A stretch of 64,000 bases of DNA from Tidjanibacter sp. (GTDB lineage: Bacteria; Bacteroidota; Bacteroidia; Bacteroidales; Rikenellaceae). Each line of letters opens with the position of its first letter. Within the stretch, counting starts at the first letter, position 1. The stretch covers positions 1 through 64,000 of the forward strand of contig JAFTUI010000005.1 in NCBI GenBank assembly GCA_017466345.1, read 5' to 3'. The notes beneath the pieces are model-generated. The model saw only the letters and a program-made list of their open reading frames with translations. It had not been told where the DNA came from and did no database searches. Positions 1 through 6,553 of this stretch are shown here, piece after piece. The position numbers and the translations under genes were made by a program.

Positions 1-137
1 ATGATATTCTTTGTGCCTACATTATACTTTGCAGTCATAAGCACATCGAGTGCAGACTGTGCATCTGTAAATACCTTTTCATCGCTGTTTATAACAGCGC
101 ATAATATGTTGTTTTGTTCAACTGTTTGGATGGTCAT
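1..137 (-). CDS. DUF4180 domain protein, N-terminal part (cut by window start)
   Basis: Reading the minus strand from an ATG at 135-137 gives 45 codons that run off the left edge. The visible start contains NILCAVINSDEKVFTDAQSA followed by LDVLMTAKYN. This matches the start of the DUF4180 family, in which a short beta strand is followed by a D-x-QSALD motif. No catalytic function is established for DUF4180. The gene has a long upstream leader with a TATCTTTG box at 441-448, so it is probably transcribed alone. The C-terminal two thirds lie outside the window. Family assignment is from recognisable motifs only. Confidence 0.7.
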   Translation of the reverse strand, partial: MTIQTVEQNNILCAVINSDEKVFTDAQSALDVLMTAKYNVGTKNI

Positions 138-487
138 TTGTTTTACCTCGTCAAATCCCGATTTATCGGTTAAAGTTAAGAAAAATATTACAATAAGTTT
201 ATATAATGTAGAAATATCTGTTCTCCCTCAGCCAATTATAGAACTCTACACACTTCAAATACCCCTCATAGAATGTTCGATAATCTGTAATCAGCCCGCG
301 AACCTTCGTGACTCATTCTCTCCTACTTGTTAATTTGGTCGTTTACGGAGTAGAGAATAAGAACTAAAAGTCCTAATAGTTAAGTATGTAGATAACTTTG
401 TTTATCTGTTTGTGTTTCGTGTTTTAGTTGTTTGCTCGTCCAAAGATACAAATAATATCGTTGGAGTGGTGTTATGTGTCCAAAAAA
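138..487. other. non-coding stretch upstream of the DUF4180 gene
   Basis: No convincing gene is seen here. The sequence is AT-rich and the open frames on either strand have no recognisable protein character. The only motif noted is CAAAGATA at 441-448, which on the minus strand reads TATCTTTG, the Bacteroidetes -7 box. It would give a leader of roughly 300 nt before the DUF4180 start. Confidence 0.5.
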
Positions 488-667
488 TTATTCGGCGCAG
501 TTTTCTGACACCGCCTCAACATCGGCGATGAACTGTTTGACCGCATCGAGCGAATCAACCTTCACGATGCGACCCTCGTACTCCAAATAACCGCTCACCC
601 TCTTCTCGGCAGGGGTGGTCTTGAAGAGTTCCGCAACCTCAACACCGAGGATTTTCGCCACCAAATA
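488..667 (-). pseudogene. C-terminal remnant of an XRE-family HTH regulator
   Basis: The minus strand encodes VAKILGVEVAELF and then about 45 further residues before a stop at 488-490. A segment of the form hypoxic-AKIL-x-V-x-x-x-ELF is what follows the recognition helix in XRE/Cro-type regulators of Bacteroidetes. Upstream of codon VAK the frame goes straight into a repeat and the tRNA-Leu, so the HTH itself is missing and there is no plausible start. I read it as a decayed gene fragment. The alternative is a very small protein with an internal start, for which I see no support. Confidence 0.5.
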
Positions 668-723
668 GCAGCACCACAAAGATATATAATTTGTAATAGA
701 AAAGAAACTATACACAACAAAAA

Positions 724-760
724 ACTCCTCCCCTACGAAAGGGGAGGTTGGGAGGGGTGG
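724..760. repeat. dispersed palindrome, CTCCCC-type
   Basis: The sequence CTCCCCTACGAAAGGGGAG forms a short hairpin and is followed by GTTGGGAGGGGTGG. Related CCCC/GGGG hairpins with a trailing GGTGGG-like segment occur at 15353-15398, 16499-16542 and 19425-19482. They always lie next to a tRNA or a gene end, which suggests a dispersed intergenic repeat family. Confidence 0.5.
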
Positions 761-769
761 TCGAACACT

Positions 770-824
770 CACTCCCCGCACGAAAAAAGGCAGAGCACAG
801 CTCTGCCTTCTCGTGCGGGGAGTG
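770..824 (-). terminator. tRNA-Leu terminator inside an inverted copy of the tRNA 3' end
   Basis: Read on the minus strand, the tRNA is followed by GGCAGAG-CTGTG-CTCTGCC (801-807 paired with 89-95 of the same hundred, i.e. 789-807) and a run of T, a standard intrinsic terminator. Beyond the T run, 770-783 is an exact 14-base reverse complement of 811-824, the last bases of the tRNA plus three flanking bases. The terminator is thus nested in a longer stem made from the tRNA 3' end. Confidence 0.75.
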
Positions 825-895
825 GGACTCGAACCCACACGGCTCTCGCCACCAGATCCTAAGTCTGGCGCGGCTACCAATTACGCCATCTCCGC
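814..895 (-). tRNA. tRNA-Leu (anticodon UAG)
   Basis: The minus strand folds into a type II tRNA of 82 nt with a long variable arm. The anticodon stem is CCAGA/TCTGG around loop CTTAGGA, giving anticodon TAG, which reads CUA/CUN leucine codons. The T arm GTGGG-TTCGAGT-CCCAC is perfect. The acceptor stem is GCGGAGA with TCCCCGC and discriminator A, so pair 5 is an A-C mismatch. The 3' CCA is not encoded. Confidence 0.93.
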
Positions 896-908
896 TCTCT
901 TTGTGGTG

Positions 909-916
909 CAAAGGTA
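909..916 (-). promoter_or_regulatory. -7 promoter box for tRNA-Leu
   Basis: On the minus strand the bases read TACCTTTG, matching the Bacteroidetes TAnnTTTG box, and end 13 nt before the first tRNA base. This is the expected distance for initiation a few bases upstream of the tRNA. Confidence 0.7.
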
Positions 917-959
917 AATAAATTTTCCGATTTCGATAACAACCAACCATTTTTTTACA

Positions 960-967
960 TACCTTTG
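960..967 (+). promoter_or_regulatory. -7 promoter box of the cobalamin-uptake transcript
   Basis: TACCTTTG matches the Bacteroidetes -7 box. Transcription would begin near 974, right at the first base-paired segment of the riboswitch. It is back-to-back with the tRNA-Leu promoter, the two boxes being 43 nt apart. Confidence 0.7.
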
Positions 968-972
968 TCGCT

Positions 973-1185
973 GATGCGGTTCCCGTAATAGGGACTAACA
1001 GGGAATGCCGTGAGAATCGGCAACAGTTCCCGCTGCTGTATGCCTCGACTCCTAAATGGTTGGAGTTCAGGCTCTCGGACAAATCTACACTATACGTCAC
1101 TGATGGGGTGCACACCATTGGGAAGGCGGTCCGAGAGTGAGGCGAGTCAGAAGACCTGCCACATCGTAAATGGGATTACTCCTGC
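973..1185 (+). ncRNA. cobalamin (adenosylcobalamin-class) riboswitch aptamer
   Basis: The order of conserved blocks is that of the cobalamin riboswitch: GCGGTTCCCG, AATAGGGA, GCCGTGAGAATCGGCAACAG, CCCGCTGCTGT, GGGAAGGC and GAGTCAGAAGACCTGCC. The B12-box-like segment is followed by the expected closing part of P3/P1. It lies directly upstream of a BtuG-like and a BtuB-like gene, the classic regulon. Binding of cobalamin in the leader would reduce expression of these genes. The aptamer limits are approximate. Confidence 0.92.
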
Positions 1186-1259
1186 GGCGAATGGGAGGTT
1201 TTCGTGTAGATTCTAAGAGGTGTCACAAGGCACCAAACAAGCAAAACACAAAAGCACAA

Positions 1260-1302
1260 ACAAGAGCCGCTCGCAGTAAAAACCGCAAGCGGGAGTACTT
1301 GT
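1260..1302 (+). promoter_or_regulatory. hairpin in the expression platform of the riboswitch
   Basis: ACAAG at 1260-1264 and CCGCTCGC at 1267-1274 pair with GCAAGCGG at 1285-1292 and CTTGT at 1298-1302, with one C-A mismatch. The hairpin lies between the aptamer and the start at 1336 and has no T run after it. It is more likely to act on translation or RNA stability than as a terminator. This is inference from pairing only. Confidence 0.4.
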
Positions 1303-1335
1303 TTTATGTTTCACTAACTAACTTCAACAAAAAAG

Positions 1336-2421
1336 ATGAAAAAGTTATTTAGGATTTTGTGTGCTTTGGCAGCAGTCTTTGTGCTGGGCAGCTGCAACCC
1401 CTCCGAGGAGGAACAAAAACCCAATGAAGAAGCCACCGTGGCGTATGAGGGTGGTCTGTTTGTGCTTTGCGAGGGCTCCTATGGTGCCGGCAACTCGTCA
1501 CTCTGGCACTACAACCCCGAAAGCAAAGAGGTAACAGCGGATGTTTTCAGCACCGCCAACGATGCGAGGCTTGGCGATGTGGGACAGTCGCTCTATATGT
1601 ACAACGGACTGCTGTTTGTGGTGGTGAACAATTCGGGAGTGGTCTTCGCTCTGGACCGTACAACGGGAGAGGTAAAAGGTATGATTGACGATCTCACTTC
1701 GCCCCGCTTTATTGCCATAGACGCTTCGGGCACAAAGGGTTACATCTCTCAGATGTACACCAACGAACTTATTACTTTCGACCCCCGCACCTTGGAGCGC
1801 ACGGGAAGTGTTGCCCTCGAAGGAGTTGTGGGCTCGGAGCAGATGGTCGTGTGGGGCGACAGGCTCTTTATTGCTTCGTGGAGCAACGACCACAAAATCA
1901 CAGTCTTGGATACCGACACCGATGAGCAGATCACGACTTTCGAGGTCGGTGTGCAGCCTTACTCTATGGTGCTCGACAAGAACGACACCTTGTGGGTTGT
2001 GTGTGACGGTGGAAACGAGTATAGCGAACTCCCCGAAGGGGTTGAGATGGAGGCACCATCGCTCTGGAAGATTGACGCCGAAACCTTCGCTGCAACCAAA
2101 ACTCAGACCTTCGAGCCAGGTGGATATTTCCGCTCGCGCTTGGGTATAAATGGCGAGGGCGACACCCTCTATTTCATCTACGATGCAGTTTGGGCTATTG
2201 ATGTTGCAATGGGCGAGCTGCCTGCCGAGCCACTCATTGCCATCGAGGGCTGGGGACAGTATGGCATAGGTATAGACCCCGTGAGCGAGGAGATTTATAT
2301 TGCCGATGCGAAGGACTATGTGTCCAATGGCGAGGTACTCAGGTATAATTCGCAGGGCGAGCTGATAGATACTTTTGAGGTCGGTTTACTACCCTCGAAG
2401 TTCGCCTTTTTCAGCGAATAA
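1336..2421 (+). CDS. btuG: BtuG-like surface lipoprotein (YncE/DUF5074-type beta-propeller), cobalamin capture
   Basis: The 361-residue protein starts with a lipoprotein signal peptide ending LGSC, with the lipidated Cys at residue 20, followed by an acidic stretch typical of surface export in this phylum. The remainder has repeated blade-like segments, for example TNELITFDPRTLERTG and HKITVLDTDTDEQIT, as in YncE-type beta-propellers. In Bacteroides BtuG is a propeller lipoprotein that binds vitamin B12 with very high affinity on the cell surface and hands it to BtuB. The cobalamin riboswitch upstream and the TonB receptor downstream support the same role here. The assignment as BtuG rests on fold type and context, not on a specific active-site motif. 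Confidence 0.78.
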   Translation: MKKLFRILCALAAVFVLGSCNPSEEEQKPNEEATVAYEGGLFVLCEGSYGAGNSSLWHYNPESKEVTADVFSTANDARLGDVGQSLYMYNGLLFVVVNNSGVVFALDRTTGEVKGMIDDLTSPRFIAIDASGTKGYISQMYTNELITFDPRTLERTGSVALEGVVGSEQMVVWGDRLFIASWSNDHKITVLDTDTDEQITTFEVGVQPYSMVLDKNDTLWVVCDGGNEYSELPEGVEMEAPSLWKIDAETFAATKTQTFEPGGYFRSRLGINGEGDTLYFIYDAVWAIDVAMGELPAEPLIAIEGWGQYGIGIDPVSEEIYIADAKDYVSNGEVLRYNSQGELIDTFEVGLLPSKFAFFSE

Positions 2422-2447
2422 ATAAGGTACGTTTTTAAGGTACGTTT
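2421..2447 (+). repeat. AATAAGGTACGTTT repeat, copy 1 with a second partial copy
   Basis: The 14-mer AATAAGGTACGTTT starts at the last base of the btuG-like stop codon and is followed at 2437 by a second AAGGTACGTTT. Further exact 14-mers lie at 4298, 4426 and 10547, all on the plus strand. This copy does not form a hairpin. Confidence 0.8.
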
Positions 2448-2452
2448 AGAGT

Positions 2453-4426
2453 ATGAAACGGTTGATTGTCACGCTACTATGCTTGTGTGTGAGTTTTGGG
2501 TTTTTGAGGGCCCAAGAGAGTGACTCTTTGCGTACTGTTGAGGTGGAGGAGATTGTTGTTCGCTCGGCTCGTTCGTTGCGCGATATAGGGGTGCAGAAGA
2601 GTATTATGAGCGAAGTGGTGTTGAAGGAGAATTTGGCAGCCTCTATGGCAGAGATTTTGGCTCAAAATAGCACCATCTTCATAAAATCATCGGGTAGGGC
2701 AACACTCGCCACCGCCTCGCTCAGGGGTACCGCCCCCTCACACACCTCGGTCACTTGGAACGGTATAGAACTCGGCAGCCCGATGTTAGGTATGACCGAT
2801 TTTTCGCTTATCCCATCCTATTTTGTGGATAATAGCGAGGTTTTTCACGGTGCCTCTTCGGTCAATGCTGCTGGTGGTGGGTTGGGTGGCGCAATTGTGC
2901 TTTCGACCTCACCACAAAAAGGGCAACAACGTGGCGTTCAGTATGTTCAAAACCTTGCATCGTTCTCCACCCACGATGAGTTTGTGAGGGTTGATTGGGG
3001 CTCGGAACAGTGGCATTCCACTACGCGAGTGCTCAACTCGGCATCCAAGAACAACTTTCCGTATATCAACTACGATAAGGTTGGGCACCCTCTGGAATAT
3101 AACACCAACTGCGGATATAGCGACCTACATCTGCTCGAAGAACTCTATTGGGGCAATAGACAAGTGGGCGAGTTTGCACTAAAAGGCTGGGTTACAAACT
3201 CTTCGCGAGGTATTCCACGTCTTACGGTCGATTATCGCAACGATAATCTTACGAAAGCTTGGCAAGACGAGAATAGTTTGCGTGCGGTGGTGGAGTGGAA
3301 ACGCTCGTTTGGCGGGTTAAGACTCTCTGCTTCGGCAGGTTACAACCACAACACCCTGCACTATATCTACCAATTCTCTAAGGGTGGCGGTGAGGTTGAT
3401 TATGGTGTTGATGCAACGAGCAACACCCAACACGGCTTTGCTACTACCTCGGCGGAGTGGAGCATCGGCAACCGCTTGATGTTGTCCGCAAACCTCAAAG
3501 GCTCGGTGTTTGGTGTTGAGAGCCAAGATGTTGCACCACTTGTTCCAACGGGCTATACGGCTCAGCGCGAGGAGGCGTCATCATTCCTGTCGGCACGCTG
3601 GAAACCCACAGAGTGGTTGGGTGTTGCCGCAAGCCTTAGGGAGGAGTGGAGGGATGGAGTGTGGTCGCCGCTCATCCCCGCACTCTTTGTAGATGCAACG
3701 CTTATTCCGCAAATTGGGCTTATAGTAAGCGGCTCGGTGACAAGGAATTACCACGCCCCGACACTCAACGACCTCTACTATGTACCTGGGGGTAATCCCA
3801 ACCTACGCCCAGAGTTGGGTGTGAGTTATGATGTGGGTGTAGAGAGCAATGTGGAGCGTGAAAGGTGGGATTTTGGCGCAAAGGTAACACTTTATCAGTC
3901 AGATATATCCGACTGGATTATGTGGACACCAACCATAAAGGGTTTTTGGACGCCTGAGAACATTGCCGCAGTGAAGAGTCGTGGTGTGGAGTCGCGAGCA
4001 AAGATTGGTTTTGAGCCCAACAAGGAGAGTCGCATAGAGTTGAATGCCATTGTTGCCATTACCTCTTCGACCAACGCCGACACCGAGAGTGACTCCTATG
4101 GCAAGCAGTTGCCATACATTCCGCTCTACTCCGCTTCGGCAGGTTTGAGGTGCGAGTGGCGCCAGTGGGAGATGAACTATAAATGGCGCTATTATAGCGA
4201 GCGCTACACCACCTATTCGGGCACTTCGTTCAATGGAAGCAGTGTTCCAGAGTACTCTCTGAGCGATGTTTCGCTGAGCCGAGATTTTCAGCTAAAAAAT
4301 AAGGTACGTTTTAAGGTGCGATTAGAGGTTAATAACCTTTTTGATACATACTATCAATCAGTGCTTTCGCGACCTATGCCACCCCGAAACTACGCCATTG
4401 CTTTGGAGTGTAAATTTGGGCTGTAA
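2453..4426 (+). CDS. btuB: TonB-dependent outer membrane receptor, BtuB-like (cobalamin)
   Basis: The 657-residue protein has a Sec signal peptide ending near residue 20 (FLRAQ), then VEEIVVRSAR, a plausible TonB box, and a plug domain with LRGTAPSHTSVTWNGIELGSP. The rest is beta-barrel with the usual aromatic termination (ALECKFGL). There is no SusC-type N-terminal carboxypeptidase-like domain, and the length fits siderophore/cobalamin receptors. It lies 31 nt behind the BtuG-like gene under the same cobalamin riboswitch, so cobalamin or a related corrinoid is the most likely substrate. The start ATG is 19 bases after the repeated AAGGTACGTTT motif. TonB-ExbB-ExbD would energise it from the inner membrane. 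Confidence 0.85.
   Translation: MKRLIVTLLCLCVSFGFLRAQESDSLRTVEVEEIVVRSARSLRDIGVQKSIMSEVVLKENLAASMAEILAQNSTIFIKSSGRATLATASLRGTAPSHTSVTWNGIELGSPMLGMTDFSLIPSYFVDNSEVFHGASSVNAAGGGLGGAIVLSTSPQKGQQRGVQYVQNLASFSTHDEFVRVDWGSEQWHSTTRVLNSASKNNFPYINYDKVGHPLEYNTNCGYSDLHLLEELYWGNRQVGEFALKGWVTNSSRGIPRLTVDYRNDNLTKAWQDENSLRAVVEWKRSFGGLRLSASAGYNHNTLHYIYQFSKGGGEVDYGVDATSNTQHGFATTSAEWSIGNRLMLSANLKGSVFGVESQDVAPLVPTGYTAQREEASSFLSARWKPTEWLGVAASLREEWRDGVWSPLIPALFVDATLIPQIGLIVSGSVTRNYHAPTLNDLYYVPGGNPNLRPELGVSYDVGVESNVERERWDFGAKVTLYQSDISDWIMWTPTIKGFWTPENIAAVKSRGVESRAKIGFEPNKESRIELNAIVAITSSTNADTESDSYGKQLPYIPLYSASAGLRCEWRQWEMNYKWRYYSERYTTYSGTSFNGSSVPEYSLSDVSLSRDFQLKNKVRFKVRLEVNNLFDTYYQSVLSRPMPPRNYAIALECKFGL
4298..4311 (+). 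repeat. AATAAGGTACGTTT repeat, copy 2 (inside btuB coding sequence)
   Basis: An exact copy of the 14-mer lies in frame in the btuB-like gene and encodes N-K-V-R-F. Its presence in coding sequence shows that the motif is not only an intergenic element. Confidence 0.8.
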
Positions 4427-4439
4427 ATAAGGTACGTTT
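4426..4439 (+). repeat. AATAAGGTACGTTT repeat, copy 3 (at the btuB stop codon)
   Basis: An exact 14-mer starts at the last base of the btuB-like stop codon (4424-4426) and runs up to the terminator hairpin. Confidence 0.8.
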
Positions 4440-4440
4440 A

Positions 4441-4480
4441 GACACAAAAAGAGGCACTTTCGGGGTGCCTCTTTTGTGTT
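4441..4480. terminator. bidirectional intrinsic terminator between btuB and the nitroreductase gene
   Basis: Arms ACACAAAAAGAGGCAC (from 4442) and GTGCCTCTTTTGTGT (from 4465) flank the loop TTTCGGG. T runs on both strands allow it to end the btuB transcript and the convergent nitroreductase transcript. Confidence 0.85.
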
Positions 4481-4504
4481 GTTTGGTGCTAATGTGCGGT
4501 TGGG

Positions 4505-5038
4505 CTATTTAAGCCACTGAACCTTGCCGCTGTTATCCTGCTCGGGGCGAGGTTTGCGCTCCTCATAGGGCGAGTAGCCCATAGCAATTACGCACTCCAC
4601 ACCGCACTCCTCGGGAATGGGGAGAAAAGTGCGCAAGTAACTCTCGGCATCGCCCATCTCAGGGTGCCCCTTGACGTGCTCTCTACCCTCAACGTGCACC
4701 CAGCAACTGCCCAAACCCGCAGCCTCGGCTGCAAGTTGTACAAAAGTTGCCGAGATGGCACAGTTATCAACCCAAAGGTCGGTTGCCCTCTTGTCACCCA
4801 TAACCATCACAGCAACGGGAGCCTCTGCCATAAACGCCGAGCCATAGTCGCGCATATAGGACATATGGCGTATAAGGTCCTTATCCTCAACGACTAAAAA
4901 CCTTGTGCTGTGGCTGTTGCGTGACGAAGGAGCGGTAAGTGCTGCCTCCAAAATCTTTTCCACCGTGCGGCTCTCAACCCTCCTGTCGGAGAACTTACGG
5001 AGAGAGCGGCGGTTCTTTACGAGTTCAAAAAAATCCAT
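4505..5038 (-). CDS. nitroreductase-family FMN oxidoreductase
   Basis: The 177-residue protein opens with FFELVKNRRSLRKFSDRRVE and later has AALTAPSSRNSHSTRFLVVED, the nitroreductase-family FMN-binding pattern of R-R-S-x-R and a S/P-S-x-x-N-x-x-x-x-x-F segment. AGLGSCWVH and a CVIAMGYSPYEERKPRP end are also typical. Members reduce nitro groups, quinones or flavins with NAD(P)H as FMN-containing dimers. The physiological substrate cannot be told from sequence. It is convergent with btuB, shares a terminator with it and is probably monocistronic. It is not BluB, because the surrounding genes and motifs give no support for DMB synthesis. Confidence 0.85.
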   Translation of the reverse strand: MDFFELVKNRRSLRKFSDRRVESRTVEKILEAALTAPSSRNSHSTRFLVVEDKDLIRHMSYMRDYGSAFMAEAPVAVMVMGDKRATDLWVDNCAISATFVQLAAEAAGLGSCWVHVEGREHVKGHPEMGDAESYLRTFLPIPEECGVECVIAMGYSPYEERKPRPEQDNSGKVQWLK

Positions 5039-5088
5039 AGTAGTTGCATTGTTTGGTCACAAATTTATGTAATTTTGGGCAAATATCG

Positions 5089-5096
5089 TACCTTTG
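5089..5096 (+). promoter_or_regulatory. -7 promoter box deciding the start of the HAD gene
   Basis: TACCTTTG at 5089-5096 places transcription near 5103. An earlier in-frame start at 5075 would lie upstream of the transcript, so translation must begin at the ATG at 5120. Confidence 0.65.
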
Positions 5097-5119
5097 ACCC
5101 AAGAAAACCAAGAAACAAT

Positions 5120-5959
5120 ATGGAGAAAAAGTTAAAAGCGGCTCTGATTTACGACTTTGACGGAACACTTGCCCCTGGTAATATGCAGGAGTATGGTTTT
5201 ATTGCCTCGGTGGGCAAGAGCAACGAAGAGTTTTGGCAGGAGAGCAATGTGTTGGCAGATATTCACGATGCCGACCCAATCCTCAGCTATATGCTCAAAA
5301 TGCTCGAACACGCAAACAACACCAAGGTGCCCATCAAGCGCGAGGCATTCCAAGAGACAGGGCGTAACATTCAGTTGTACAAGGGTGTGCGCGAGTGGTT
5401 CGGGCGCATCAATCGCTATGGCGAAGAGCGCGGAATAGAGATTCTTCACTACATCAACTCCTCTGGATTGAAAGAGATTATTGAGGGTACGCCCATTGCT
5501 CACGAGTTCAAGAAAATCTACGCCTGCGAATTCCTCTACAACGAAGATGGCGATGCATATTGGCCTGCGGTGGCGATTAACTACACCAACAAAACGCAGT
5601 TTATGTACAAGATAAACAAGGGTGTGGATAGTGTTGCCGACTCGCACCTCGTGAATGCCTATGTGCCTGATGCAGAGCGTCCCGTACCTTTCGAGCATAT
5701 GATTTATGTGGGAGATGGCACGACAGACATACCTTGTATGAGGCTCGTTAGCGACCGCAAAGGTCACTCCATCGGTGTCTACGATCCCACCTCCGAGAGC
5801 GGCTACCGCAAAACCAAGCTCCTTTTGGAGCAAAACCGCTGTTCGATGATTTCGCCCGCCGACTACTCAGAGGGCGGAAGGATGGATACCATAGTCCGCA
5901 CAATCCTCGACAAGATTGCTACCGATGCCCGCATTGCCGAGTTGGCCAAAGAGGCATAA
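5120..5959 (+). CDS. HAD-superfamily phosphatase
   Basis: The 279-residue protein begins MEKKLKAALIYDFDGTLAPG. DFDGT is HAD motif I, with the nucleophile Asp and the general acid Asp two residues later. Motif II is the Ser/Thr in HYINSSG and motif IV is IYVGDGTTDIPCM, where the acidic pair binds Mg. Proteins of this kind in Bacteroidetes are annotated only as haloacid dehalogenase-like hydrolases, so the phosphate ester substrate is unknown. The start was chosen from the promoter at 5089-5096. The gene lies 15 nt upstream of rdgB and the two probably form one transcript, which is compatible with a role in nucleotide or phosphate clean-up, though this is only inference. Confidence 0.82.
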   Translation: MEKKLKAALIYDFDGTLAPGNMQEYGFIASVGKSNEEFWQESNVLADIHDADPILSYMLKMLEHANNTKVPIKREAFQETGRNIQLYKGVREWFGRINRYGEERGIEILHYINSSGLKEIIEGTPIAHEFKKIYACEFLYNEDGDAYWPAVAINYTNKTQFMYKINKGVDSVADSHLVNAYVPDAERPVPFEHMIYVGDGTTDIPCMRLVSDRKGHSIGVYDPTSESGYRKTKLLLEQNRCSMISPADYSEGGRMDTIVRTILDKIATDARIAELAKEA

Positions 5960-5974
5960 ACCAACCACTTAATA

Positions 5975-6553
5975 ATGATGAGAAGACTTATTTTTGCAAC
6001 CAATAACGCCCATAAACTCGAAGAGGTAAGAGCCATCGTGGGCACCCAATTTGAACTTGTAACCCTGCGCGAGGCAGGCATTACGGAGGATATTCCAGAA
6101 GAGGAGCCGACCATTGAGGGTAACGCTTTGGCGAAGGCTCGCTATGTGTGGCAAAAGACGGGTTGTGACTGCTTTGCAGACGATACGGGTTTGGAGGTTG
6201 ATGCACTCGGCGGAGCCCCAGGTGTACATTCGGCACGCTACGCTACCGATGGGCACGACTTTGCAGCCAACCGTGAGAAGTTGCTACGCGAGTTGGAAGG
6301 TCAAGAGGCTCGTTCGGCACGCTTTCGCACAGTTGTAGCCCTCATTGAGGGCGGCGCAGAGCAGTGCTTTGAGGGTATTGTTGAGGGCGAGATTACCACC
6401 CAAGAGCGTGGCGAGGGAGGTTTTGGCTACGACTGCCTCTTCCAGCCACTCGGCTACGAGCAGACCTTTGCCGAGCTCGCACCCGAAGAGAAAAATGCCA
6501 TCAGCCACCGTGGAAGGGCTGTTGCCAAACTCGCGGGGTGGCTCAATCAGTAG
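5975..6553 (+). CDS. rdgB: non-canonical purine NTP pyrophosphatase (RdgB/HAM1 family)
   Basis: The 192-residue protein starts MMRRLIFATNNAHKLEEVR, the T-x-N-x-x-K nucleotide-binding motif of the Ham1 family. It continues with CDCFADDTGLEVDALGG, containing the catalytic Asp pair, and GGFGYDCLFQP and ISHRGRA further on, all in family order. It hydrolyses dITP, XTP and related deaminated purine triphosphates to the monophosphate, keeping them out of DNA and RNA in the cytoplasm. The length is normal. Its last 7 nt overlap the 3' end of the convergent sigma-54 regulator gene. Confidence 0.94.
   Translation: MMRRLIFATNNAHKLEEVRAIVGTQFELVTLREAGITEDIPEEEPTIEGNALAKARYVWQKTGCDCFADDTGLEVDALGGAPGVHSARYATDGHDFAANREKLLRELEGQEARSARFRTVVALIEGGAEQCFEGIVEGEITTQERGEGGFGYDCLFQPLGYEQTFAELAPEEKNAISHRGRAVAKLAGWLNQ

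Noticed and set aside
1010-1352. Short open frames between tRNA-Leu and the btuG-like gene
   Set aside because: They coincide with the cobalamin riboswitch, whose conserved blocks explain the sequence.
4505-5038. BluB (DMB synthase) linked to the cobalamin genes
   Set aside because: The nitroreductase is on the opposite strand behind a terminator and lacks any cobalamin biosynthesis neighbours.
5075-5119. Upstream start of the HAD phosphatase at 5075
   Set aside because: It lies upstream of the predicted transcription start; the conserved N-terminus begins at 5120.
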